From positions 1 to 64,000 of the forward strand of contig BLMC01000004.1 in assembly GCA_011959805.1 (NCBI GenBank): a stretch of 64,000 nt of DNA, given 5' to 3'. The translations under genes and the position numbers were made by a program. This stretch comes from Lachnospiraceae bacterium. GTDB taxonomy: Bacteria; Bacillota; Clostridia; Lachnospirales; Lachnospiraceae. The notes below the pieces were generated by a model that was given only the letters and a program-made list of their open reading frames with translations, did not search any database and had not been told where the DNA came from. How positions within the stretch are numbered: position 1 is the stretch's first letter; each line of letters opens with the position of its first letter. Shown in pieces: positions 23,097 to 31,821 of this stretch.

Positions 23097-26000
23097 ATGA
23101 AGAAAAAGAAAAGATTGCAGAATATAGACAAAAGAAAACCAGTAAAATATATTGATACAGAAGATTTTTATGGGGAGGATATAGAATCCAATCAGGAAGA
23201 TTTTTATACTGAGGAGAATGACGACGATGAATATATCGTTGCGTATTCGAGTGAAGATAAGACGGTTGGTACATATAGACAGGAAGAAATGCAGGAATAT
23301 GCAGATGAGTATGCATCAGAGCTAGAGACTGAGGAGTATGAATCTGAAGAATATGAAGAACCAGATGAATATGAATCGGAGGAATATGAGTCCGAGGAGT
23401 ACGAATCTGAAGAATATGAAGAACCAGATGAGTATGAGTCCGAAGAGTACGAATCTGAAGAATATGAAGAACCAGATGAGTATGAGTCTGAAGAGTATGA
23501 GGAACCCGAGGATTATAAGTCTCAAGAATATGAGGAGTCTAAGGAATATCTCTTAGAATCAGACGAGTATGAATCCTCCGGGAAATATGAGTCTGAGGAA
23601 ACATATAATACAAAAGAAATGAATATTGATCTGTATGAGGCTGATGATTATGCGGAGGATACAGAAAGTTATTATGATCGTTTCGAGGAAGCGTATTATG
23701 ATGAGGATACATATGAAGACTCTGCTGACTATTATGATGAGGAAGACTATGATGAGGATTCCTTTGACACTGCATTTGGTGAATATAATGACGAATATGA
23801 ACATGATATTGCAGTGTTTGGTGGTGTAGAAAATGGGGAAAATATTAATTTCTGGCAGAGAGTAAAGTTTCGGATACAGCATTTGACAATGTTTGATGCA
23901 GTTCTTGCATGTACAGGTATTGTTGTGCTGGTGGCGGCGATTGTGATTCTTAGTATGGTGATTCAGTCAAATCAGCTGAATAAACAAGTAGAGGCGTTGG
24001 CACCATTAGGTGATGACTTAAAGAATATGGGGATTGTGGGAGATGATGGATTGCTTGCTATGTCAAATGCTGCCGTCTCTGGAATGTTTGCACAAGAGGA
24101 GACAAGTTCAGAGGAAATTTCTTCGATTGAGGTAGTTGACGAGCCAGAGACCACTAAAGTAAATGTTAGTTTTGTGTCAGTGGAGAAAGATCTTAAAATA
24201 CGATTTACAGATGCAAATACAGGAGAACTGATTACTGGAACAGCATTTGAGGTGACATTGACAAACGCAAAAGGAAAGCAGCTTGTGCTGATAGATGATG
24301 ATATGGATGGTATGATCTATGCACAAAATATAAATGCAGGTGTGTTTGATGCGATTGTGACATCAACAGAAAAATATAAGTTTCCAACTATCGCACAAAA
24401 TGTTACAGTAAAAGATAAAGTAGAGTATGTCGTAATTAATGTGCAAGATGAAGTAAAGACAGAGAAACAAATTAATGTAGCGGTAGAGGACACTCAGAAA
24501 AATGATGCGGCAGCGGAAGCAGAGGTGCTTAAAGATACAGTTGAGTGGGTGGAATCCACAAAAACTCCAGTAAGTGGTTCAGAGAGCTATCTTCTTGTGG
24601 ATAAAAATACGATTGCAGATCCATCACAAGTATCTCGACTGGCGGCAAGAATGCTTTTTGATACCCTGAATGTATCTATTGATCAGTCAGAGGCAAAAAT
24701 GACTACAGGTGCTATTCTTCAATTAAAAGGGACAGAGTTTACAGATACAAAAGAAGGAGATATTGAATCGCAGTATACAATAGAATGGACAAGTTCTGAT
24801 GAGAGTGTCGCGTCTGTCAGTAACGGCAAGGTGACAGCAAAAGCGGAGGGAACCGCAGTTATTACATATACAGTTACTAAGAAGATAATTACGACCACAT
24901 ATGAACCGAAGGAACCTGTGGAAGAGACATTGGAGATTATGCTTGAGGATTATCAGAACCTTTCGGATGAGGAAAAGAAAAAATGTACACCGATTAAGGA
25001 TGATGCAGATCAAATAATCGGATATATATATCAAAAAGTAACAGAGCCACAAAAGAAGACAGAAGAAACGACGGAAACTGCAAGTGCTGAATGCAAGATA
25101 ACTGTCGAGGAGGTTAAGATTGCATCAGGAAGTCTTGAGATTACAAAGAGTGCAGAAAGCTGTGCTGTTGGGGAGACATTGACCATAAAGCCATCAAAAG
25201 TGAGTTATACGAAACAAGATGGAATTACAGAGACTATCACAGAAAATTTTCCGACGATTACCTGGGAAAGCGGAGATACTTCGATTGCATCGGTTGATTC
25301 CAACGGTGTGGTAACTGGTATTCAAGAGGGAAAAGTTCAAATTACAGGAACAGTATCTGGGGTACAAGGTGCTGATGGGAAAGAGTTAAAGATTAGCAGC
25401 AGCGTGGAAATTAGTATCACTGGTGGAAAAGTGTTGACAATTACACTTGACCGGACAAAGGATGTGAACCTTCCAATAGGAGAATCAACAACCCTTGTAG
25501 CAACTGTTTCCAATTACAAAACGGACGCGGGTGTAACGTGGGAAACTTCGGATGCGAATGTAGCAACTGTTGATGAAAAAGGATTAGTCACTGCAATCGC
25601 AACCGGAAGTGTTACCATCACAGCAGTTACAAACGAGAAGGATGCAGATGGCAATCCGCGGAAGGCAACCTGTGTGGTTACAGTGAATCCCAATACAACT
25701 GCTGATACCACAACAAAACTAAAGGATAAGAACGGCAATCAGATTTATGTCAAAAATTCAGATGGCAGTTACAGGGAAGCTGTCCATGCAGATTATTTTA
25801 CTAGCGAGGAGTTTTATATTGTATCACAGCCACAATATATCTATACTGGTTGGCAAACATTAGATGGAAAGACATATTATTTTGACAAGAATGGTAGTGT
25901 TGTGACAGGTACACAGATTATTCAAGGTGTGACCTATAATTTTGGTGCAGATGGAGCGATTGCGACTTCTGTGAACGGCTCAACTTTTGGCATTGACGTG

Positions 26001-26573
26001 TCCAGACACAATGGAACCATTGATTGGAATGCTGTCAAGGCTTCTGGGGTGGATTATGTTATTATTCGTTGTGGTTATAGAGGTTCTGCTACAGGGGTGC
26101 TAATTGAGGATCAGACATTTCGGACAAATATTAAAGGGGCTACGGCTGCTGGTCTGAAAGTTGGTGTGTATGTATTTTCGCAGGCTATCAATGAGGTTGA
26201 GGCAGTCAAGGAGGCATCTTTGGCAGTGAGTCTTGTAAAAGGGTACAATCTTACTTATCCGATTTTTATAGATACAGAGTCTAGCGGCGGAAGAGCGGAC
26301 AAAATTGATAGAGCGACACGAACTGCGGTGGTCAATGCCTTTTGCCAGACTGTTGCGAGCGCAGGATATAAACCGGGAATCTATGCATCAAAAACTTGGT
26401 TTGAGGACAAACTAAATATGGGTGCAATCGGTAATTACAAGATATGGCTTGCACAATATTCTACCGCGCCTACTTACAGCGGCAGATACGATATGTGGCA
26501 GTATTCCAGCAAAGGCAAGATTAGCGGAATCAGTACGAAAGTAGACTTAAACTATAGCTACTTAGGGTATTAG
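23097..26573 (+). CDS. Membrane-anchored cell-wall hydrolase: acidic repeats, Ig-like (BIG2) domains, cell-wall-binding repeats and GH25 lysozyme
   Basis: About 1158 residues. The N-terminal part to about 240 is very acidic and tyrosine-rich, including EYESEEYEEPDEY-type tandem repeats at about 75-145. A single transmembrane helix follows (about 266-290), so the acidic part should be cytoplasmic. Outside come a region with a DDDMDG loop shared with the second GH25 protein, three BIG2 Ig-like domains (ending SVASVSNGKVTAK, SIASVDSNGVVTG and NVATVDEKGLVTA), a GWQTLDGKTYYFDKNG choline-binding-like repeat pair, and a GH25 domain (about 963-1158) with FGIDVSRHNG and FIDTES. GH25 enzymes cleave peptidoglycan. 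The ATG at 23097 gives a basic start (KKKKRLQ); a GTG at 23076 sits almost on GGGAGG and is a less likely start. Confidence 0.88.
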   Translation: MKKKKRLQNIDKRKPVKYIDTEDFYGEDIESNQEDFYTEENDDDEYIVAYSSEDKTVGTYRQEEMQEYADEYASELETEEYESEEYEEPDEYESEEYESEEYESEEYEEPDEYESEEYESEEYEEPDEYESEEYEEPEDYKSQEYEESKEYLLESDEYESSGKYESEETYNTKEMNIDLYEADDYAEDTESYYDRFEEAYYDEDTYEDSADYYDEEDYDEDSFDTAFGEYNDEYEHDIAVFGGVENGENINFWQRVKFRIQHLTMFDAVLACTGIVVLVAAIVILSMVIQSNQLNKQVEALAPLGDDLKNMGIVGDDGLLAMSNAAVSGMFAQEETSSEEISSIEVVDEPETTKVNVSFVSVEKDLKIRFTDANTGELITGTAFEVTLTNAKGKQLVLIDDDMDGMIYAQNINAGVFDAIVTSTEKYKFPTIAQNVTVKDKVEYVVINVQDEVKTEKQINVAVEDTQKNDAAAEAEVLKDTVEWVESTKTPVSGSESYLLVDKNTIADPSQVSRLAARMLFDTLNVSIDQSEAKMTTGAILQLKGTEFTDTKEGDIESQYTIEWTSSDESVASVSNGKVTAKAEGTAVITYTVTKKIITTTYEPKEPVEETLEIMLEDYQNLSDEEKKKCTPIKDDADQIIGYIYQKVTEPQKKTEETTETASAECKITVEEVKIASGSLEITKSAESCAVGETLTIKPSKVSYTKQDGITETITENFPTITWESGDTSIASVDSNGVVTGIQEGKVQITGTVSGVQGADGKELKISSSVEISITGGKVLTITLDRTKDVNLPIGESTTLVATVSNYKTDAGVTWETSDANVATVDEKGLVTAIATGSVTITAVTNEKDADGNPRKATCVVTVNPNTTADTTTKLKDKNGNQIYVKNSDGSYREAVHADYFTSEEFYIVSQPQYIYTGWQTLDGKTYYFDKNGSVVTGTQIIQGVTYNFGADGAIATSVNGSTFGIDVSRHNGTIDWNAVKASGVDYVIIRCGYRGSATGVLIEDQTFRTNIKGATAAGLKVGVYVFSQAINEVEAVKEASLAVSLVKGYNLTYPIFIDTESSGGRADKIDRATRTAVVNAFCQTVASAGYKPGIYASKTWFEDKLNMGAIGNYKIWLAQYSTAPTYSGRYDMWQYSSKGKISGISTKVDLNYSYLGY
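23334..23530 (+). repeat. In-gene tandem repeats encoding Glu/Tyr-rich units
   Basis: Imperfect repeats of a 12- to 36-base unit encode EYESE and EYEEPD modules within the large GH25 protein. Such arrays readily expand or contract, so copy number may vary between strains. Confidence 0.75.
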
Positions 26574-26575
26574 AC

Positions 26576-26604
26576 TTGCATTATTTCCAATTTTAGGATA
26601 AAAT
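26576..26604 (+). promoter_or_regulatory. Predicted sigma-A promoter upstream of rmlB
   Basis: TTGCAT at 26576-26581 and TAAAAT at 26599-26604 are separated by 17 bases. The rmlB start is at 26638, so the leader would be short. Confidence 0.55.
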
Positions 26605-26637
26605 AGCAAGAAAGATGATTACGGAGGTAGATATTTG

Positions 26638-27714
26638 ATGAGAACTTATTTGGTGACCGGCGGCGCAGGCTTTATCGGATCGAATTATATTCATTATATG
26701 TTTCGGAAATATGACAATGAGATTCGTATTATTAATGTCGATGCATTGACCTATGCTGGAAATCTTGAGAATCTGAAAGAGATTGAAAACAGAGAAAACT
26801 ATACATTTATCAAGGCAGATATTACAGATAAAGAAGCAATTGCAAAAATCTTTGCGGAGAATGATATTGATAGAGTAGTTCATTTTGCTGCGGAGAGCCA
26901 TGTGGACAGAAGTATTAAAAATCCAGAAGTATTTGTACAGACAAATGTTCTCGGTACGGCAGTGATGCTCAACTGTGCAAGAGAGGCATGGCAGCTTTCT
27001 GATGGCAGTTTTCAGGAGGGAAAGAGATTTCTTCATGTCTCAACAGATGAGGTCTATGGTTCCCTAGAAGAGGATGGTGGGTATTTCTATGAGACAACCC
27101 CATATGCACCACACAGTCCTTATTCTGCGAGTAAAGCAGCTTCGGACATGCTCGTGCGCTCTTATATGGACACTTATCAGTTTCCAGCGAATATTACCAA
27201 CTGTTCTAATAATTATGGACCATATCAGTTTCCAGAGAAATTTATTCCGCTTGTCATCAACAATGCACTTCATGGAAAAAACCTTCCAGTATACGGAGAT
27301 GGCAAAAATGTGCGCGATTGGCTTTATGTAGAGGATCATGCTAAGGCAATCGATATGGTGCAGGAGAAGGGAAGACTGTTTGAGACTTACAATATTGGTG
27401 GACACAACGAGAAGCAAAATATAGAAATAATTCATATTATTCTTGAGACATTGCAGGAGCAACTTGCGGATGAGGACCCACGGAAAAAATTGGTGTCTGA
27501 GAATCTAATCACTTATGTGGAAGACCGAAAAGGACATGATAGGCGTTATGCGATTGCCCCAGATAAAATTAAGGCGGAGATTGGATGGGAGCCGGAAACA
27601 ATGTTTAAGGAAGGTATTCGTCAGACGATAAAGTGGTACTTTGAGCATGAGGATTGGATGAGGAATGCAACAAGTGGTGATTATCAGAAATATTATGATG
27701 AGATGTACAAGTAA
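26638..27714 (+). CDS. rfbB: dTDP-glucose 4,6-dehydratase
   Basis: The 358-residue extended SDR has TGGAGFIGSN near the N terminus (NAD binding), STDEVYG, PYSASKAASD (YxxxK) and NNYGPYQFPEK, all RmlB signatures. It converts dTDP-glucose to dTDP-4-keto-6-deoxyglucose, the second step of dTDP-rhamnose synthesis. GGAGG lies ten bases upstream of the ATG; the TTG codon just before it is not needed. rmlA and rmlC follow, separated by a GH25 gene; rmlD is not in the window. Confidence 0.96.
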   Translation: MRTYLVTGGAGFIGSNYIHYMFRKYDNEIRIINVDALTYAGNLENLKEIENRENYTFIKADITDKEAIAKIFAENDIDRVVHFAAESHVDRSIKNPEVFVQTNVLGTAVMLNCAREAWQLSDGSFQEGKRFLHVSTDEVYGSLEEDGGYFYETTPYAPHSPYSASKAASDMLVRSYMDTYQFPANITNCSNNYGPYQFPEKFIPLVINNALHGKNLPVYGDGKNVRDWLYVEDHAKAIDMVQEKGRLFETYNIGGHNEKQNIEIIHIILETLQEQLADEDPRKKLVSENLITYVEDRKGHDRRYAIAPDKIKAEIGWEPETMFKEGIRQTIKWYFEHEDWMRNATSGDYQKYYDEMYK

Positions 27715-27734
27715 ATTTGTGTGAGTAGTATATA

Positions 27735-27767
27735 GGGAACGTCGATACCAGAAGGTAGGGCGTTCCC
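27735..27767 (+). terminator. Hairpin after rmlB, possible weak terminator
   Basis: GGGAACG pairs with CGTTCCC, with an inner TACC/GGTA stem and AGAA loop. There is no T-run after it, so termination is uncertain. It lies between rmlB and rmlA, about 20 bases after the rmlB stop. Confidence 0.45.
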
Positions 27768-27928
27768 ACTTTGGCGTAAAATAGACTCTCGGAGTTTTTT
27801 GTAAGATGTACATAAATTTATAAAGGGTGTGTTGATTAAATTTATGTGTATTTGGCGGAAAATTTGCCGTAAAAGCAGGTGAAAGGGAGATTCTAAAAGC
27901 TATTAAATGATACAGGAGGATATTTAAC

Positions 27929-28798
27929 ATGAAAGGAATAATATTGGCGGGCGGTTCAGGTACGAGGCTTTATCCTTTGACGAAGGCGATTTCAAAACAG
28001 ATTATGCCTGTTTATGATAAACCGATGATTTATTACCCATTGTCAACTTTAATGCTTGCGGGAATTCGAGATATCTTGATTATCTCAACACCGCGGGACC
28101 TTCCAGTGTTTCGGGAATTGTTTGGAACAGGAGAACAGCTTGGACTTCGTATGGAGTATGCAGTGCAAGAGCAGCCACGAGGACTTGCAGATGCATTTAT
28201 TATTGGGGCTGATTTTATTGGAGAAGATTCTGTGGCGCTAGTTTTAGGGGACAATATTTTCTATGGACAAAGTTTTTCCAAGCTATTACAGCGCGTTGCG
28301 GCAAAAAAGAGTGGCGCTACTATTTTTGGTTATTATGTGCGTGATCCACGAGAATATGGCGTAGTGGAGTTTGATGAGAGTGGAAAAGCGATTTCAATTG
28401 AAGAAAAACCCGAGAAGCCTAGAAGTAACTATGCAGTACCAGGGCTTTACTTTTATGACAATGATGTTGTTGCGATTGCCAGAAATGTGAAGCCGTCCGC
28501 GCGCGGAGAAATTGAGATTACAAGTATCAATAATGAATATCTGCAACGGGGAATGCTTACAGTGGAGACAATGGGGCGCGGTTTTGCGTGGCTCGATACA
28601 GGAAATCACGACTCTTTGCTGGATGCTGCGGATTTTGTCTGTGCATTCCAGAAGCGCCAAGGGCTTTATATCTCTTGCATTGAAGAGATTGCATATAAAA
28701 GAGGTTTTATCACTAAGGATCAACTTTTACAGCTTGCAGAACCATTGATGAAGACAGATTATGGAAAGTATCTTGTAGAGGTTGCCAATGGACTCTAA
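27929..28798 (+). CDS. rfbA: Glucose-1-phosphate thymidylyltransferase
   Basis: The 289-residue protein contains the RmlA signature [60 protein letters not shown] and [10 protein letters not shown]. It makes dTDP-glucose from dTTP and glucose-1-phosphate, the first step of dTDP-rhamnose synthesis. CAGGAGG precedes the ATG. The phosphoglucomutase at 41695 could supply its substrate. It overlaps the second GH25 gene by eleven bases. Confidence 0.97.
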   Translation: MKGIILAGGSGTRLYPLTKAISKQIMPVYDKPMIYYPLSTLMLAGIRDILIISTPRDLPVFRELFGTGEQLGLRMEYAVQEQPRGLADAFIIGADFIGEDSVALVLGDNIFYGQSFSKLLQRVAAKKSGATIFGYYVRDPREYGVVEFDESGKAISIEEKPEKPRSNYAVPGLYFYDNDVVAIARNVKPSARGEIEITSINNEYLQRGMLTVETMGRGFAWLDTGNHDSLLDAADFVCAFQKRQGLYISCIEEIAYKRGFITKDQLLQLAEPLMKTDYGKYLVEVANGL

Positions 28799-30095
28799 AG
28801 GAAAGAAAATTGGAATATTATTGGTACTGTGTGCCTTATTGCTTGTTATGGCGGCAGTGGTGTTAGTAAACTATAATAAACTTATAGGCAAAAGTTCTGG
28901 AAAGGTTCCTGACAGTAGTACAGACAGTGGCATTAAACAGATTATTGAAGAAGACGGAAAAGTTCATGGGGCAGATTTGTCGGCTTTTATGAAAGACAAT
29001 GACTTTTTTGATCCTGAAGTACCAAGTGGCTCAAATCAGAGTACATATGATGAGGTGGATGAAAACGGTGAGACAATCCGTAATCTTACTTTGCTGGCAA
29101 GTTCTGTGGAGCGCGATATCCGTGTTAAGATTGTCGACGACAAAGGTGAGACTGTAATAGGACAGCCATTTTCGGTGGAGGTTGCAGAGACAGGAGTGTA
29201 CATGGATGAGGACAAGGATGGTATTATACGGATACCGGATATTAAACCTGGAGAGTACAAGGTTTCTTTGGAAGAACAACCAGGATTTAAGGTTCCAACT
29301 GCGCCGGTGAGTGTTCGAGTAAGATCCATTGTATCCTATACTGTCATTGATGATATTGCGTACTTTGTGCATTCTGAAGCAGAAGTTGACACTTTAAAGG
29401 AAGATACAGAAGAAAAAAAGATTGACAGTGAGGATGAAGATGACACGCAATATACAGCGTTGCTCGATGTGGAACAAGAGCAGGAGAATGCAGTTCAGCT
29501 AGGAATTGACGTGTCAAAATGGAACGGTGAGATTGACTGGGAGGTTGTAAAGGCCGAAGGGGTTGATTTTGCAATTATTCGCTGTGGATACAGAGGTTCT
29601 TCTTCTGGATGGTTAATTGAGGACCCTTATTTTTATCGTAATTTGACAGAGGCGAAAAAGGCGGGGATTAAGGTAGGATTATACTTTTTCACACAGGCGA
29701 TAAATCAGGTAGAAGCAGTTGAGGAAGCCAGTATGGTTGTAACATTACTAGGAGAGACCACTTTAGATTACCCAGTTTTTATCGATACAGAGGGAGCAGG
29801 CGGAAATGGAAGAGCGGACAATCTGGATGCTGCCACAAGGACAGCGGTGGTCAATGCATTTTGTCAGACCATTCAGAATGCAGGGTTTGATGCAGGTGTG
29901 TATGCAAGCCGTAATTGGTATCTGAATAATCTTTATGTTGATAAGATGGATGCACCAAACATTTGGTTGGCAGAGTACAGACAGACTCCTTTGTATGAGG
30001 GCCGCTATGATATGTGGCAGTATACTTCGAGCGGTGCAGTTGCTGGTATAGAAGGAAGAGTTGACTTGAATATTAGCTATCTAGGCGTAAACTAA
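28788..30095 (+). CDS. Membrane-anchored GH25 lysozyme-like protein
   Basis: About 435 residues: a short basic N terminus, one transmembrane helix (about 8-28), a roughly 100-residue extracytoplasmic domain with a DEDKDG loop, a charged linker, and a C-terminal GH25 domain (about 238-435) with [20 protein letters not shown] and [10 protein letters not shown]. The domain before the linker resembles the matching region of the large GH25 protein upstream (DDDMDG loop), so the two are paralogues. Start is ATG 28788 with TAGAGG just upstream; it overlaps the end of rmlA. It probably remodels peptidoglycan where the polymer is attached. Confidence 0.88.
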   Translation: MDSKGKKIGILLVLCALLLVMAAVVLVNYNKLIGKSSGKVPDSSTDSGIKQIIEEDGKVHGADLSAFMKDNDFFDPEVPSGSNQSTYDEVDENGETIRNLTLLASSVERDIRVKIVDDKGETVIGQPFSVEVAETGVYMDEDKDGIIRIPDIKPGEYKVSLEEQPGFKVPTAPVSVRVRSIVSYTVIDDIAYFVHSEAEVDTLKEDTEEKKIDSEDEDDTQYTALLDVEQEQENAVQLGIDVSKWNGEIDWEVVKAEGVDFAIIRCGYRGSSSGWLIEDPYFYRNLTEAKKAGIKVGLYFFTQAINQVEAVEEASMVVTLLGETTLDYPVFIDTEGAGGNGRADNLDAATRTAVVNAFCQTIQNAGFDAGVYASRNWYLNNLYVDKMDAPNIWLAEYRQTPLYEGRYDMWQYTSSGAVAGIEGRVDLNISYLGVN

Positions 30096-30143
30096 ATGTA
30101 CGACCAGTTAGAAATATTGATTGTTCAATATAAAAATAAGTAT

Positions 30144-30179
30144 ACAGTCGCATAGGGAACTATGTCACTTTGCGGCTGT
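30144..30179 (+). terminator. Hairpin after the second GH25 gene, possible terminator
   Basis: A nine-base stem with one wobble (ACAGTCGCA/TGCGGCTGT) is separated by an 18-base loop. No T-run follows. It lies between the GH25 gene and rmlC and could be an attenuator or processing site. Confidence 0.4.
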
Positions 30180-30243
30180 GTGATATTCGCGGCAAATTTT
30201 ATTGACCATCAGTATATAATAATAGAAAGGAAAATGAAAAATC

Positions 30244-30810
30244 ATGGGAAAAATTACAGTAGAGGAATGTGTTGCGGACGGGATAGTCATAGAAGGGCTT
30301 AAGGTGATTACACCGCAGGTTTTTGGCGACAACAGGGGATATTTTATGGAGACCTATAACTACAATGATTTTAAGGATGCAGGTATCGATCAAGTCTTTG
30401 TGCAGGACAACCAATCGGCTTCTCGGAAGGGCGTGCTTAGGGGATTGCATTTTCAGAAAGAGTTTCCTCAGGATAAACTTGTTCGTGCTGTGCGCGGCGA
30501 AGTATTCGATGTGGTAGTTGATTTGCGAGAAGGGTCAAAAACTTACGGAAAATGGTATGGTGTTTATTTATCGGAGGAAAATAAGAAACAGTTTTTTGTT
30601 CCAAAGAATTTTGCGCATGGTTTTTTAGTGCTTTCAGAGTATGCGGAGTTTTGTTATAAATGTACTGATTTTTATCATCCAAACGATGAAGGAGGAATTT
30701 TGTGGAATGATCCCAATATCGGTATAAAATGGCCAATCTCAGAAGATATGGAATTGATAATTTTGGAAAGAGATCAAAAGTGGGGCGGTATAAAGGAATT
30801 TAAGAGATGA
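30244..30810 (+). CDS. rfbC: dTDP-4-dehydrorhamnose 3,5-epimerase
   Basis: The 188-residue cupin has the RmlC motifs GDNRGYFMETYN, VQDNQSASRKGVLRGLHFQ (catalytic histidine), GEVFDVVVDLR and FVPKNFAHGFLVLS. It epimerises dTDP-4-keto-6-deoxyglucose on the way to dTDP-L-rhamnose. GAAAGGAAA lies upstream of the ATG. Its stop overlaps the ABC permease start (ATGA), tying rhamnose synthesis to polymer export. Confidence 0.96.
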   Translation: MGKITVEECVADGIVIEGLKVITPQVFGDNRGYFMETYNYNDFKDAGIDQVFVQDNQSASRKGVLRGLHFQKEFPQDKLVRAVRGEVFDVVVDLREGSKTYGKWYGVYLSEENKKQFFVPKNFAHGFLVLSEYAEFCYKCTDFYHPNDEGGILWNDPNIGIKWPISEDMELIILERDQKWGGIKEFKR

Positions 30811-31808
30811 GAAAAGGATTATCCAAGACCATCGTCAAACTGTATGTGACGCTTGCTGCCGCAATCCTTGCGGCTGTGATTCTAATCCATCATAATCCGT
30901 TAGCAGATCCACAGGAAGAGACTATTAAAAAGGTGATTGCCTGTCTAATTATTGTCGGTGCAATAGCGATTTTTTACCGATTTTATGACAGATTAATTAC
31001 ACTTCCGGTAGAGTTATGGCAGTCACGGAAGCTAATTTGGAAGTTGGCAAAAAATGATTTTAAAAACCGCTATGCAGGGTCGTATTTAGGGCGTGTGTGG
31101 GCATTTACACAGCCGGTAGTCACAGTGCTCTTATATTGGTTTGTATTTGGACATGTTATGGGGCAGGACAAAAAGGAGATTCTCAATGTCGGTGTGGAAG
31201 CGCCTTATGTACTGTGGCTTACAGCGGGATTGGTGCCGTGGTTTTACTTTAGCGAGGCGATTAATAATGGTACAACCTCGCTTTTAGAGTACAGCTATCT
31301 TGTCAAGAAAGTTGTGTTTAAAATCAGTATTATTCCGATTGTAAAGTTGATTGCAGCGTCGTTTGTTCACTTGTTTTTTGTGGCGTTTATGCTGCTTGTA
31401 TATTTTGTGTATGGATACACACCATCACTGTATTTACTGCAGCTTCTTTATTACACCTTCTGCATGTTTATGTTTGTGCTAGCACTAAGCTACTCGACTT
31501 GCGCAATTGTTATTTTTTTCCGGGATTTGACACAGATTATCAATATTTTGTTGCAAGTTGGTATGTGGGCAACTCCTATTTTGTGGAATATTGCCATGCT
31601 GGATAACAGCCCTATCTTGCAGAAGATTATGAAGATTAATCCAGTATTTTATATTGTGAATGGTTATCGAGATGCGATGTTTGCAGAGAAATGGTTTTGG
31701 CAGGATTTTTACTCGACGGCGTACTTTTGGATTGTGACAGTGGTTTTCTTTGGCATTGGGGCGCTGATATTTAGAAGGCTGAAAGTGCATTTTGCGGATG
31801 TACTTTAG
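30807..31808 (+). CDS. ABC-2 type polysaccharide export permease (Wzm/TagG-like)
   Basis: The 333-residue membrane protein has two N-terminal hydrophobic segments not typical of TagG, followed by the family core: WKLAKNDFKNRYAGSYLGRVWAFTQP, LVPWFYFSEAI and about six membrane segments, ending in a NPVFYIVNGYRDAMF motif. It forms the channel that exports undecaprenyl-diphosphate-linked polysaccharide or teichoic acid. The ATPase follows after 13 bases. Confidence 0.92.
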   Translation: MRKGLSKTIVKLYVTLAAAILAAVILIHHNPLADPQEETIKKVIACLIIVGAIAIFYRFYDRLITLPVELWQSRKLIWKLAKNDFKNRYAGSYLGRVWAFTQPVVTVLLYWFVFGHVMGQDKKEILNVGVEAPYVLWLTAGLVPWFYFSEAINNGTTSLLEYSYLVKKVVFKISIIPIVKLIAASFVHLFFVAFMLLVYFVYGYTPSLYLLQLLYYTFCMFMFVLALSYSTCAIVIFFRDLTQIINILLQVGMWATPILWNIAMLDNSPILQKIMKINPVFYIVNGYRDAMFAEKWFWQDFYSTAYFWIVTVVFFGIGALIFRRLKVHFADVL

Positions 31809-31821
31809 GTGAGGGAGAAAT

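Noticed and set aside
23334-23530. CRISPR-like repeat array
   Set aside because: The repeats are in frame within a coding sequence and encode Glu/Tyr-rich units; there are no spacers of uniform length.
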